Shown: positions 47,127 through 58,195 of the stretch, piece after piece
Numbering within the stretch: the stretch's first letter is position 1
How the letters are laid out: each line of letters begins with the position of its first letter
NCBI GenBank assembly: GCA_030374765.1
Contig: JARGXX010000068.1
Location: 4,650,001 to 4,714,000, forward strand
DNA from: Agarophyton chilense
Taxonomy: Eukaryota > Rhodophyta > Florideophyceae > Gracilariales > Gracilariaceae
DNA: 64,000 bases
Direction of reading: 5' to 3'
The notes under the pieces: model-generated
Databases searched by the model: none
Told to the model about the DNA's origin: nothing
The model's input: only the letters and a program-made list of their open reading frames with translations
Translations under genes and position numbers: made by a program

Positions 47127-47623
47127 ATGAACATCCCAGACTTTATTCTCCGACGAAAGCAGGCAGCGGCTGCAGCTGCAGCTATCTTCGTTGGGACAAA
47201 TACTAAGGAAACAAGAAGAACGAAACATGTCGGACGAAAAGTGGGAACGAAAAACATTTCTAGAGGCACAAGAACCTGGATAAAGAACTATCTTGGCAAT
47301 AGTCCAATTTATCCTGTGCGAAATCTTCGCCGCCGTTTTCGAGTACCTAGAGTTATGTGTTACAAACTTCACTCTCATCTGACAACATAATTTCCTTCAA
47401 TCTGGAGCCAACGATGTGAAGCAGCCTTTAGGAATGGAATTCCATCTGAAGTAAAGGTTTTGGCGTGCTTAAGACTTTTAGTAACCGCGAGATCTTTCGA
47501 CGTTGTTGATGATGGATCGCGAATGTCGAAAGACTCACTGCGATACTACTTTCGTCACTTTTGCCAGGCAATTTTTTCGTTATGCGAAGAGAGCTTCTTT
47601 AATCGTCTTCCAAGCAAGGAAGA
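47127..47623 (+). pseudogene. PIF/Harbinger transposase, 5' fragment (right arm)
   Basis: Same N-terminal sequence as the left copy (MNIPDFILRRKQ...), but cut at about residue 166 (LPSKED) where the arm ends against element 2 gag. A TAA replaces the TCA serine codon after SHLTT (near 47388), so this copy has its own stop in addition to the truncation. No DDE residues remain. Confidence 0.8.
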
Positions 47624-48950
47624 TCATAATCCCTTCGAGAGGCCTGTTAGTCGATCATCGAAGCTGACGGGGTACCCGGTTGTAATATCAACGCTTTTGC
47701 GGACCAAACCCTGGATCCAGGAGTGCGTGCGCGCAGGGCCTCACCTTCTGCGCGAGCGAACTGCACTAGTTCCAAATACGTGGCTTTAGGTCTATCTTCT
47801 CGACGTCGAGCAACAAGAGTCTGGATTGCCGAGTCCAAACCATCGACAAACAGGGTACAACGCTCTTCAGCGGGGTAAACATTGCCACAGCGGTGGAAGA
47901 TTTTGTTAAGGCGCCACGAATAATCGGTTTCCGACTCGCCTGGACGTTGGCGATTGTCCCGCAGGGCTAGTATAGCCTGCTGAATGGCGGAGTTAGTAGC
48001 ATACGACCTCAGGAGGTATTGAACTGCTTCAGGCCAGCATATGACCCCTCCTTCGGAGGCGCGTGATGAACCTCTGACAGAGTGATACTGGTCTTCTGCA
48101 AGCCCACGTAAGAAGTACGGTAAGGCAATGTAGGGCTGTCCCTCGTTCATTCCAAGGATGTCAGCTTCCGCGACAAAGCGTGCCAAGAAATCCAACACCA
48201 ATATTGGGTCTTCTCTAGAAAAACAACTGGTTGCGAAGTGAGAGCAGCATTCGCTGAATGCAGACCTTCACTCTTCCCGTACCACGGGGTGTACGATCCA
48301 AAGAGGAGTCCTCCAAACGGTAGTACCGGTATGATAAGAGCTTCTTAAAGAGCGAATTGGTCGGTTTCAGCTCCTTCAAACCTGTGTGCTTCCTTCCCTT
48401 CGTGCGGGCGCGGATCATACCATGGGTGGCTGTTGACCGCTTAAAGCGTGAGAAACGCTCACGGCGAGCTACTTCCACCGATGAATTGGAAGAGTCGAAC
48501 TCCGAGGATGAGGAGTCGGACGGTTCGGGATCCGTGTTTCTTCGCTTCTTTCGTGCCTGGCGATTCTCGTCCATATTTCCCTTGTGGGATACTGCAACCG
48601 GCTCGGCCGGATCATCCCCCCGATATTAGGGTTTGTTCCAACGTCTCGAGACGGCTTCGGATGCGCGAGAACTTGTCTGCGAAAACCTTGACAAAGGCCG
48701 AGGGTCCACCAAGGGACTCTAGAATCGCGTTCACATCCGCACGGAGGACACGGAGGTCCTCAGAAAAATCCTGCGTAGCAGTGTCATCCACCTTCTTGCG
48801 AAGGGAATCGAACTCCTCTGCAAGGATGAATTGAGCTTCCCGTATAGAGCAGAGTTACTCTTCCACAGCTGCAAAGCTGGGATATAGAGTGAAATCCCTA
48901 GCAGGGGAGAGCACCTGGGCGGCGGCAGACGCCGGTCCTGCTCCACTTGC
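47624..48950 (-). other. Element 2 gag, N-terminal and core part (fossil)
   Basis: Minus strand. Gag core FLARFVAEADILGMNEGQPYIALPYFL...WPEAVQYLLRSYATNSAIQQ...YSWRLNKIFHRCGNV aligns with element 1 gag. It is preceded by a Ser/Glu linker and a basic segment (near 48.3-48.6 kb). About two breaks besides the inserted arm. Confidence 0.75.
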
Positions 48951-49258
48951 TGGGGGTGTTTAATCAGAGACAGGAGGTCTCGAGGTCCTTTCACCTGCCA
49001 CGCCAGTCGATCCACCGGTATGAGACCGTGAACGGACTGGGATACGGGATGGTTGCGATGGTTCCGGTGCTCCGGTTTGACTCCGCGTTCTCAGACGGTC
49101 TTTGGAAGACATGAGATCAGAATCCGTTACACGTGAGTATCCAAACCCGATTGGCTAGTGGGGCCAAGAAACCTTCTCAAAGAGGGCAACTGAGATCAAC
49201 CTCAATGTATGAGTTTTCTTTCCGACTAATCGTGACTGAGTGTGCCCGACTCAAACTG

Positions 49259-49274
49259 CTAAGTCGGGAGACCA
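49259..49274 (-). other. Primer-binding site of element 2
   Basis: On the minus strand TGGTCTCCCGACTTAG lies three bases inside the 5' LTR, one base different from element 1 and identical to element 3. Confidence 0.65.
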
Positions 49275-49277
49275 GTT

Positions 49278-50167
49278 TGTAGGACAATGCTTGAAGCGGA
49301 GACACCAAGAAAACGTTTCGGGATCTTCCTCTCTTGAGAGACACGCCTCAGGCGGAGGAGACGCGTCCCAGCGGAGCACAGAAACAGAGCCACTCTGGAA
49401 AGGCACGACGAAGTCGGGTGTAAGACCGAGGCCAATCCGGCGGGATATACCTAGAGCGTTTAGGTGAGCAAGGCTCAGCCCGGGGTTTGACCAATCCTAG
49501 GCGGAGTGTTGCCACGGCGATTGTCGGAAAAGGGGATAGGAAACACTCGTATGAGGTGGATGAGCGAGATGGGTGAGGCGGCCACTCACGAGAGCCAAAA
49601 CGGAGAACAAGAGGAAAACGGGGGCGAAACCCTATACAGGGGCGAGATTACGACAAGTGTCGGCGATTAAATATGAACCCACGGTGGTGGTAGCACTCTG
49701 GTTGACAGAGGGGTTGATGAACTAACGTGCAACGGGCGCTCACGCAGTACGCGGTGAAGACACGCCGAAGGCGAAAAGTTCAGAGCCAAAACTCCCTCCT
49801 TAGGATCTCCCAAGAGGGTGTTTACTAGGGAGCAGTAGTCAACCTTTTAAGTAGTGTGGCGCGTGGCCCCTGACAGTGGGCGCGCGCCCGAAAGAATACA
49901 CACTAAATAGCGATAGCGTAGCTAAATAAATACTGAAAATTACTAAATAATACTAACCATTTGGTAGAATCCGGGCCACGTGTGGCACGCCTCGCACTCG
50001 AGCGGCGGCATCCGTGCAGTCCACGTGTTCCACCAGTGTGCACCTCCGGTCCTAACCGGCCGTCGGCACGCAATAGCGGTACAACTTGCCATAGACCAAA
50101 CTAGTCCTCAAGCGAGCGAAATCTCTAAGTCCTGGGAAGAAACCCCCTTGAAGGGCATTGTCCTTCA
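49278..50167 (-). repeat. 5' LTR of element 2
   Basis: 890 bp, TGTAGGA...CCTTCA, followed by the target repeat GCTCT at 50168-50172 that also precedes 25134. Confidence 0.9.
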
Positions 50168-50172
50168 GCTCT

Positions 50173-50339
50173 AGTGACACGCCTCCCCGGGTTTTTCGAT
50201 GATTTCTCCATTGAGGTAAACTAATGAGTCAGCAGTTTCTGAATCAGTGAATCCTTCACCAATAGGTACGAATTCAACTCCAAATCTTCTCTCACCATTC
50301 CAAACGTGGTGAAAACCAATTTCTAAGTCGGGAGACCAA
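50173..50339 (-). other. Element 3 gag start, leader and primer-binding site
   Basis: Resumption of element 3 after element 2. On the minus strand the primer-binding motif TGGTCTCCCGACTTAG is at 50323-50338, one base inside the LTR, followed by a short frame (VEFVPIGEGFTDSETADSLV) that resembles the gag start of element 1 in position and composition. Confidence 0.55.
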
Positions 50340-50886
50340 TGTGTGGTATATACTAAAACGGTAGCGAGGGTGTTTAAGACCTGACGGGTTTAGGGAGCGC
50401 ACCATAGGCTCGAACTAGAAGGAGGAAATTAGGACATCTGTAAGGTCTGCCAACACCAGCCAATGAAAGGTGCAACAGGAACGGCGGGCTTACTGAGACC
50501 ACGTTGGTAGACAATGATCCACAGCGCACGCCGGTCCGGAAGACCGCAAAGACACTAGGCTTACCTTAATGGTTGACTGTAGAAACCAAAAGTGGTAAAC
50601 GTAGTCTAATAAGTGCTTATCTTTACAATAGTGACAGGGGTGCCCATGGTTGGTGAATATATACATCTCACTAGCCACTCGACCTACGAAGGCTCTCCTC
50701 GCCATGTGGCCACAACGAGGTGCACTTGAGGTGCGCCTTTCTATCTAATTACTCTTACCTAACTCATACAAAATTAGCAAAAAACCAATTGCTCACTAAA
50801 CCACTGTAGTTCACGGCGCATGCCGACAACCATCCAGATCCACCACGGAGCATAATTATATCATCAGTGTAGCTCACTATAATACA
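50340..50886 (-). repeat. 5' LTR of element 3
   Basis: 547 bp, TGTGTGG...AATACA on the plus strand, about 80% identical to 4727-5277. Followed by CTTTC (50887-50891), which matches ATTTC at 4722-4726 in four of five bases. Confidence 0.75.
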
Positions 50887-50891
50887 CTTTC

Positions 50892-52448
50892 AGAATATAT
50901 TGCGCTCGAAAAAAAGTTATACATTTACAGTAAAACGTTTTGAGAAAATTGGAACATGGAAGAAGTTTCTAATCTCCAAAGGAAAACCCGTTTGTTTGAT
51001 ACTGATGCCTTTAAGACAAGATTGATAGCTGGGGATGAATAGAACTAGGAACTCCAAGACCTTGTCACGGCGAATGTAGATGCAGAGCTGAAAAAATAAT
51101 TTACGTGGCCCGAGGTAAGGTTATCTACAATCAGATCCATCGTCTCGCTGCGGTTCTTGACACAATTGCTTTGCAGCCATTCCAAAAACTGCTCGTTTCA
51201 ATGCAGAAGTTTCTTTCTGATGGAGTGATTCTTTAGTTTTCTTTTTTCGGAGACATTGAGTCTATTCGTCTACTTCAGAACCGGGAAATAAGGACCAAAT
51301 TTTGTTCTGCTTACCTAAAAGACGGCGATACAAAAATGGTTAAGGCTGTTATATCTCAACAACTGAGCTGCGAAAAAGTAGAGGTAGTTTGCAGAGAGAT
51401 TTTTTAGAAAGATATATAGAACTGATACTCTTGACTTCAAATAAAGTCAATATAGTTTAGAAAGAACTTCCAACCGCTGTTTTTCTTTGAATAGGGTTTG
51501 AAAACGACGAATGGAACACTGTAGTTGCAATGTTTTGATGTGCAGAAGAAATCTATTATTATCAAAAGAGGTGTCTATCGTTTTTAGTTTGTGGTAGTTA
51601 GTGAACAAATTATAATCAAAACTTACCCTCTGTTTTCTATAATTTGTTATGGTTTTGAAAACTTTGATGAAACTTTTTATCCTGAGTACTGTGGGAAGAA
51701 GCCGCAATTGTTTGAAGAAGCCAATCGATGCATTTATGATGAAATTTTACGGAAAATGGCGGAAAGCAGGATCATCTCTATTCGAAATTGTGCGCCAAAA
51801 CTGCTACGCTCAAGATACTTGTCGCGTGACTACTAGTGGGTTTGGAGCTTGAGATGGGAACCTGATCCTATTGGGTTAGAAGGGGGAGACGAAGATGCGA
51901 CTCGCGTTCTGTAGACGTGGCCGCATATGCGTGATATGTCACCGCATGGGCTCTCTCCAATGGGTCACCACGGCGCATTCTGGGCAACCTGAGATGGGAA
52001 CATGTTTTTATTGGCTGAAATCTAATCATTCTCCTATGTGAGATACGTCATGTATATTCCACCTTTGCCGCCTCAGTTTTGGAGCTTGACGCCCTCCCAT
52101 TTTGAGAGCGATCCTAAAGAAAATGACACTATTCACTTGTATCTGGTGTACATGTACAGTCACGTAAAGTAAACAAAAATAGACGCGAAGGTATGGAAGT
52201 GCACGGGAAGAGAGAAAACGAGCGTACGTCCCGCTAACTAGCCAAGATGTTGGGATGGGAGCGGAGCAAAGTGATTCCTACACCACCACCGCCCTGACCA
52301 TTCACCAGTTCTCAGAGTTTTCGCTCCTTGTTTAGTACTAATCTACTATGTCCCCACTCGGGATGTCACAAATTCCGAATTTGTTCTCACAGAAATCGAA
52401 GGCACGCATCCGGATCCGCTCTTATTTCTCCTCTTCTCAACGTTACGC
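50892..52448. other. Unassigned region between element 3 and the channel gene
   Basis: No convincing gene. Short translated stretches on the plus strand near 51.1-51.4 kb (IYNQIHRLAAVLDTIALQPF; GDIESIRLLQNREIRTKFC) and 51.6-51.84 kb look protein-like but are interrupted and unrecognised, perhaps a decayed gene. Near 51.85 and 51.99 kb two related strings (TGAGATGGGAACCTG / TGAGATGGGAACATG), each followed within 15 bases by ATTGG, form an imperfect direct repeat. Confidence 0.35.
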
Positions 52449-55400
52449 TCAATGTTCGTTCGTTTCGAAGCGAACTCTCGTCACGCGACGATCACAACGA
52501 GGAGGGGGATCATGCCACGAAACATCGACATGGTTGTCTTCCAATGGACGCAGATCGGTTACATCCGTGAAAAATTCTGATGGAGCCAAAGAAGATGTAT
52601 CGTCGGTGCCGGGGGTCAGCACGATTAAGAGATCATCATGATGCCAGCTTTTTCTAATATCCTTGTGAGGTGGGTTTAGAATTACGTCCGTGTATCGAAC
52701 CATGCTCTGGTTTTCATTCTCAGCTTGAACGATCTCTCTGTCGAGATACCCCATGACGATTGTCCCAACATCTCTTCCCCGAGCCATAAGTTCAAAAAAG
52801 CTGACTCTCTCGTTCGAAGAGATGTCGACGTACGTCTCCACCCCCTCCAGTGTGATTTCTGAGTCATATGGATCGAAGAGAGTATTCAGCACTCGGTTCA
52901 CAGACCTATCTTCGGATACCATTGCGACGGCCTTTGAAATCAACTCACTGCTCGCCACTACAGCATCAATCGAGTTCACCATCGAGAGCATTGCGCGGGA
53001 TCGAGAGTCCACAATTTCTCCGACGATAACTCCCATTGGTCCCGGGACATCGACAGTGTTTCTCGAACCTAGAAACTTTTGACTCTTCGCTCTAGCAAGA
53101 CCAAGCGAAACCCCTTTTCCGGCCCTTGTAAGAGTTGCTTGCTTTAGGCTTCGAGGATCGTCAAAATTCTTCCCAACTTGAAGATTGAAGCGGGAACTAG
53201 CAGTCTCTGTGTACTTTCCATCGGAGTTTCTGCGCGTGATGATGTCTTGAATCATCATTACAACTGTTATGACTCTTGCATCGGCTCCATCTCCAACTCC
53301 AGACTTTCCAATAGAGTTTGCCTCAGACGATACCTTCGTATTGCTTCTGACCTTTGATATGCTAGAAGCATCTGAGCCGCCGACTATCACACTCGTAAAC
53401 GATTCCAGGGGTAATTGTGCTAAGACATTTCTGCGACATGCTCCTACATGATGGATCACCTTCACTTTGGAAGCGCTATTCTCCCATCCTCGCAGCCGCA
53501 GCTCGCTGTCTCGCTGTTCAATGGGCATTTCACTTAAGATCCAGAACTCCGACCCGAGGGGAGCAACTGCGGAAAACACTTGCAATAAGTTACCCATATC
53601 GAACCTCCAACCACAATATAGCACTCTGTCAACTTCACAACCTGCGATATCCCTGCTTTCCAGACGAGAAAGAGAGAGAGAGGGATTACTGGCCCAGGTG
53701 TTCGAAAAGTTACGAATGGCGTCAAGTCCTCCGGCGCAAATTTCAACATGTCTGTAGCCACTGCGAGATGACCTATCGGGCACTTTTTCTCGAATGAGTG
53801 GATGTGTAATGGAGGCACAGTAAGTATCATCATCTTCAGCAAGGACAATGATTTCGTCACCGTCGTCGATGACGTATGAATCTTGGGGATTCAGCAATAG
53901 TTCTCCAGAAGCCGTTTTCACACCTACAAAACACCGTACAACAAAAACGTTAGCGCTTCAACGAGCCAATCGTCGCCGTTACATGCGTCCAGGATGTTAT
54001 TCCAACTTACCTAGAGGAATGCCGTCTTCAAAACTGCGAGCATTGCCAAGGAACAGAAATATGACGGACTCGGTTAGTCTTCTTTTTAAATAAATATAAA
54101 GCTTGTCGATTAGAGCTTACCATAAGAGAACTTCTTTAAAGCGCAGACCACGCAGAATTCCCCATTGCCCAGAGTAAGTTTCACAGCCATCAAATCCAAG
54201 CTATGTTTGAGGAAAATAGTTCCAAAACATGACGTTAGATAACCTCCCAATGATACAAGTTTTGGATGGAGATAACTTACTAAATCTTGCCAGACATCTG
54301 CCACTAAAGGATTCCTAGCCGCCTGGAGCATTAATCGTCCAACAACATCATGAGCTAGAACTGGTTCAACTAGTTCCGGATATATAGACTTCATTATTGC
54401 CGCATTCTCAGTATCCATTACCTCAATAACTATTCTTGATGGACGAATGCTTTTAAACTCTTTTGACCTCTTTTGCTTCTTCGACTCAAAAATGGCCTTC
54501 TCTCTTTCCATTCCAGCCACAATGCTAAGCAATATCTGAATAGATCGAGCATCATTTGCTTCAGCGTCATGTTCAGTATCCCCGAGAATGATAATGGACT
54601 TCGCTCTAAAAAACGAAACTTTCTTAAGGTCGTGGTACGACAAAGGTGAACCGGATCGACAGACAACTCGCGTTCCTGCTTTCGCAAAGTTAAACTCAGA
54701 TTGAGCAATATCATTCTCCATGTCTTCTTTTTCTCGCTGGTCGCTGAGGCATACTAAAACATTACTACCAGCACTTTGTCCCGCCTTAGCCAGTTGCGTC
54801 ATCACTGACAACCATTTCACAGACCAACCTATGATTAGGGTATGTCCTTCTTCCTGATCATTTGAGCAGTGAATATGATTTGTTAGCAAACGTGCTCTTC
54901 GTGTTTCGGAAAGAAAGTTGAGAAGAACATACAGTTACGGCGCTCTCTCCTTTTCGGAGACTATCATATTTTGTTTGCACTGCATCAGATATGATTGAGA
55001 GTAGGAGCGCAGTTAAGACCAGCCCACCCACGTTGATACAGACGGCCAAAAGTCTCAAGGACGGGCTTTTGGAATTAATGAATCCCCAGTCCAAACCAGA
55101 TCCCAGAGCTGCAGCCCAAAGCGAGTCCACCCAGGGTTCGTTCGCCATCCAACTGATCAGCGTACCGGAAGTGAAAATGAGGCACCAAGTTAAAACCAAC
55201 AAAAACAGTCCTTTCGCGTATCTGTGATCAAGTTATTAATGATATACGTCAATCATGAAAGGAACGATTAGTTTTGATGTCGCTGACGACGGTGGTTCGT
55301 TATAAAAATATGAATAATAGAAACTTACGAATTCGTTGACATCCAATAATCAATATAGTACAAGGATTTCTCTCTGAACGTTGGTCCATGGTGCGACCGC

Positions 55401-55684
55401 CTCGATTTATATGCCTTGTAAGTAGTACCAAGGATTTCCATCGCTCCTAGAAATACTTTCAATCTTTTCAGAAATAAGAAGAGTACACTCATCATCAACG
55501 CTTTCAAGAATCCATGGTATACGAAAGTTATGAATACGGAAAGATATCCAATGTAGCGGGGGAGTTTGGATGGCAAGATGGGACTGACCTCCATCCGTGA
55601 CTGGCTTCCAACTCTGCGAAGATGTTTCGAAAGCATTCGACGATTTCGGGTGGGCCTTCGAGGTCTAGTCCTAAACCTCATCAT
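52449..55684 (-). CDS. CASTOR/POLLUX (DMI1)-like ion channel, six exons
   Basis: Exons, reading down the minus strand: 55684-55329, 55221-54933, 54853-54281, 54200-54121, 54033-54011 (23 nt) and 53923-52449; all introns are GT-AG and 70-110 nt. They give 931 residues, close to plant CASTOR (853) and POLLUX (917). The N-terminus is basic (RTRPRRPTRNRR), then membrane segments near residues 44-75 and 120-140, a pore-like stretch, and the family signature GGLVLTALLLSIISDAVQTKYDSLRKG. Two cytosolic nucleotide-binding (RCK-like) halves follow: GHTLIIGWSVKWLSVMTQLA and, in the last exon, DRVLYCGWRFDMGNLLQVF with SELISKAVAMVSEDRSVNRVLNTLF. Plant members are nuclear-envelope cation channels for calcium signalling; the role and location here are unknown. 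Upstream in-frame TGA supports the start at 55684. Confidence 0.85.
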
Positions 55685-55923
55685 GCTACAGGCAACGGGT
55701 TCGGTCCAAGAAGGTTGAGCGGATCAAGAAGGTGTAGGAAGAGAGTGTGCTTCGAAAACCTTGGTGCTAAGTATGGAATGGAACCAAGCGACGATAGATT
55801 CGAATTTGTAGAGTTCCGGGTTTCTGTTCCCCTACTTTCCAATTCTTAGGGAACCAGCTTCCTCACTTCATCGTTGTTCCGAAACGAGGGGTGCTACTCT
55901 GTCGACAAATTGAATCGAAAGCA

Positions 55924-56309
55924 TGGGTGTCAAGCTTCGCTTCAGCAAAGGAGTTGAGGAGCTAAAGTGGTTTTCAGCAAGCCCTCCGTATTTTGAATCT
56001 TTGCAATTGAAAGATAAAGGAGGCTCTATTTTGTTACCTCCGCGAGAAGCACCTGTTTGGGTTTTCCTGAGTGCATCCACCGTTTCCCAATTTGTGAAGC
56101 ATACGTCATCATCAGGATGTTGTGAATTGAAGGTACTTATTGGTATGAGAATTTGTACCTGGATTCTTGACGGCTGGAGGGGCTTAGGTCTAGAGAAACA
56201 AAAGATACGTAGCTCACGAATCTCTTCGGCCTTTTTTGTTAGTTCCAAAGTTCCAAACCTAATGGAAATGTGTCTCAAGGATCCCAGAGCAATCTTTCGT
56301 AGTGTTAAT
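55924..56309 (+). CDS. Possible small two-exon gene, unrecognised
   Basis: From ATG at 55924 the frame reads MGVKLRFSKGVEELKWFSAS and continues to ELK, where GTACTT could be a donor (near 56132). A good acceptor with a pyrimidine tract (CCTTTTTTGTTAG, near 56241) would lead to a short end and stop. Without splicing the frame stays open to 56321. I recognise no family. The opposite strand is also open (55868-56278), so this could be chance between the channel gene and VPS29. Confidence 0.2.
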
Positions 56310-56627
56310 TTCGCAAAATAGTTTAGATTCTTTACATGTCTACCACATGTTCTTGTGCATACATGGCAAGGAAACTTTGATTCTGAAATAGCCGCTGCAT
56401 TTCATGTTCTATGTAGTCCTTTCAAAGAACAAATCTCACTTGAGCAAAAAAAAACTTATCTAGGCTGACCAATAGTCCCAGATGATTCCCTTACAAACGG
56501 TTTCGTCTACAATCGAAAGATGTGACATGCTTTCTTCATCAAAAGCTGTCGCGCTCGATCAGCAAACCATCCTGGGCGTATGCAGAAGAATTTCGCGCAG
56601 GCAGAAGGAGAAGATTGTTAGCGGCGT

Positions 56628-57504
56628 TCATCGAGACCTGGGTTTCAGGAACGAACGACGTACTACTTCATCAAGAACATAGGAATAAGTTACGATTTTG
56701 CTACCTTGAACATCCATTAGAACGAAGCTGGGTGGCGAGAGCGTTTGGTCAACCGTTGTATAAGCTCCAGTGGCCTGTGGTTAAGGAGGAAAAGCGAACA
56801 AGCAGATTCTGTTCTTAGTATATACTACAGCGGGTGTGGCAGACGACACAACTTACCGATCCAGGGTTGATAAGAAGCCCACCATCTTCAGCTCTCCATA
56901 AACTTAGTTGATGTGAATTACCCGTGATGAGTACATCTACTCCCATTTCTCTATTTCGCACAAAACCAGAACGATAATCCCAAGGAAACGTTAGAAAAGA
57001 AGTTGAATCGTTCAAATAAAATGGACATACCGTCTCAATGCTTCGGTTCCTGACTTTGAACAGTGAGGAATGACTTGGTGACCATGACATATTCCGAAAG
57101 AAAGGTTCCCAACATTAACGATAGCCTTTTCCGGGTACGCGGTCTAACAAAGAGGACGTGAAGAGCACATGGGTTAGTCTTAATGGAAACAAGGTACAGC
57201 ATTTCTTCGCAACGTGAGGAGTGGCATACCGAATCCATATCGCCGGCAACTATCTGCGCTTCTGGTCCAAGAGAATGCAGATATTGCTCAATTTCTGTGC
57301 TACATAGATTCCCCGTGCATAGAATGAATTGAATTTTGCCGGGAGTGAGCAAGGCTTTAAAACGTTTTGGCAGGCCCGGGGACCTGTGTGGAACATGGAA
57401 GTCCCCAATTGCGAGGACGAGCTATGTTGTTCATTTTAGCCGGTTAGAAGCTTCTGCCGACGCTCGCTAACATACAGAAAGCGACAAATGGAACATACGA
57501 CCAT
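56628..57504 (-). CDS. VPS29: VPS29, retromer subunit, five exons
   Basis: Exons: 57504-57499 (six bases, ATGGTC), 57421-57230, 57143-57031, 56950-56857 and 56774-56628; introns of 77, 86, 80 and 82 nt, all GT-AG. They give 183 residues, against 182-186 in other eukaryotes. The calcineurin-like fold motifs are in order: MVLVLAIGDFHVPHRSPGLP, KIQFILCTGNLCSTEIEQYL, IVAGDMDS, VGNLSFGICHGHQVIP, VDVLITGNSHQLSLWR and INPGSATGAY. VPS29 binds VPS35 in the cargo-recognition core of retromer, which returns receptors from endosomes to the Golgi. The family GHTH motif is GNSH here, so one metal-site-like His is replaced; VPS29 is generally thought not to be an active phosphatase. The start is fixed by the phase of the first intron. 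Confidence 0.9.
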
Positions 57505-58195
57505 GTCAGCGCGACGAGTGGTGTGCACTAATAAACGTATTAATGTGTTTCGGAGCACAATTTTCTCAGCAATGTATTTCTAAGCTCAGCGACCAAAACC
57601 AGTTTGCCTGCGACTATTGCTCCGTTGAACTTGATGCGCCGGATATGTGGGATTGTGTTTCACACGGATGTGAGCCGGAGGTCTGAGATTGTGATAGCGA
57701 AATCGGGGGGTTGCAACCCGGAAGTGATGGAGTCCAGAGTGGATTGGCATGCATGCATTCAGCCGTAAGTCTTAAAAAGTCTACCCTTTTTTAACGTGAA
57801 AGAAAATGGCGATACTGTACCAAGGGTAGCAGGGAACAATCCTGATATCAACTTTTTCTTTGTGCTTTGGTGTGTTTGAATTGGATAAATTACCGGCCCC
57901 TTACTCCGTAAAACTTCGGTTTGAATACACCCGTACCATTCGAGCAATATCCCGGCCACATACACACGTGGACAACAGAACACCACATACAGCTATCGTT
58001 GTCTCTTGCTCAGAGGAACGTATTGTTCATGGGGTAAGAATGACGGCGACGGCGATCGACGGCATGAGCCTGGCAGCACGAAGGATAGGTCTCCTGGGTA
58101 AAACAAGGGTGCTCAATATTCTTGTTCCTGCTATTGACAGACCGACCCGTAACTGCAATCTTGTTTGCGACGTAAAATCTTCCAATCTCTGAATC
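57505..58195. promoter_or_regulatory. Shared divergent upstream region of VPS29 and eS17
   Basis: About 690 bp between two divergently transcribed genes, so it should hold both promoters. There is no clear TATA box. A perfect 12-base palindrome GGGTTGCAACCC lies at 57708-57719. Open frames inside it (57759-57986 minus, 57860-58192 plus) have no family features. Confidence 0.4.

Larger units (their letters stand above)
33390..47623 (-). repeat. Right arm of the large inverted repeat (partner 2358-16608)
   Basis: Inverted copy of the left arm, lying inside gag of element 2. One boundary (33390) coincides exactly with the terminal base of an element 1 LTR; the other (47623) lies inside the Harbinger transposase. 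No target duplication is visible at the two joins (ACGAC before 33390; TCATA after 47623). Outer part nearly identical to the left arm, inner part diverged by a few percent. Confidence 0.9.
25134..50167 (-). mobile_element. Element 2: Ty3/gypsy chromodomain retrotransposon, itself interrupted by the right arm
   Basis: Minus-strand element with direct LTRs 49278-50167 (5') and 25134-26022 (3') and a perfect 5-bp target duplication GCTCT at 25129-25133 and 50168-50172. Parts: primer site 49259-49274, gag about 48.95-47.62 kb, right arm of the inverted repeat inserted at 33390-47623, rest of gag 33389-33.0 kb, pol about 32.95-28.15 kb, antisense frame 26246-27910. Without the insertion it is about 10.8 kb. 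LTRs differ by roughly 5% by eye. Several breaks. Confidence 0.85.
4727..50886 (-). mobile_element. Element 3: old Ty3/gypsy chromodomain retrotransposon, opened by nested insertions
   Basis: A fossil element coded on the minus strand. Its parts from the 5' end: 5' LTR 50340-50886, primer-binding site 50323-50338, start of gag 50173-50322, element 2 inserted at 25134-50167, gag and pol 25133-18600, antisense frame 18170-16609, element 1 inserted at 5990-16608, start of the antisense frame 5989-5644, purine tract about 5279-5290, 3' LTR 4727-5277. Flanks ATTTC (4722-4726) and CTTTC (50887-50891) look like a target duplication with one mismatch. Without the insertions it is about 10.5 kb, the same as elements 1 and 2. 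LTRs differ by roughly 20% by eye, so it is the oldest of the three. It is broken many times. Confidence 0.75.

Noticed and set aside
55622-55849. A plus-strand frame overlapping the start of the channel gene
   Set aside because: Lies opposite the first channel exon, and its start is not supported by any family feature.
55868-56278. A 136-codon minus-strand frame between the channel gene and VPS29
   Set aside because: No motifs; the opposite strand is equally open and has better splice signals, and even that is weak.
57860-58192. A 110-codon plus-strand frame just upstream of eS17
   Set aside because: No recognisable motifs; it occupies the divergent promoter region and ends at the eS17 start.
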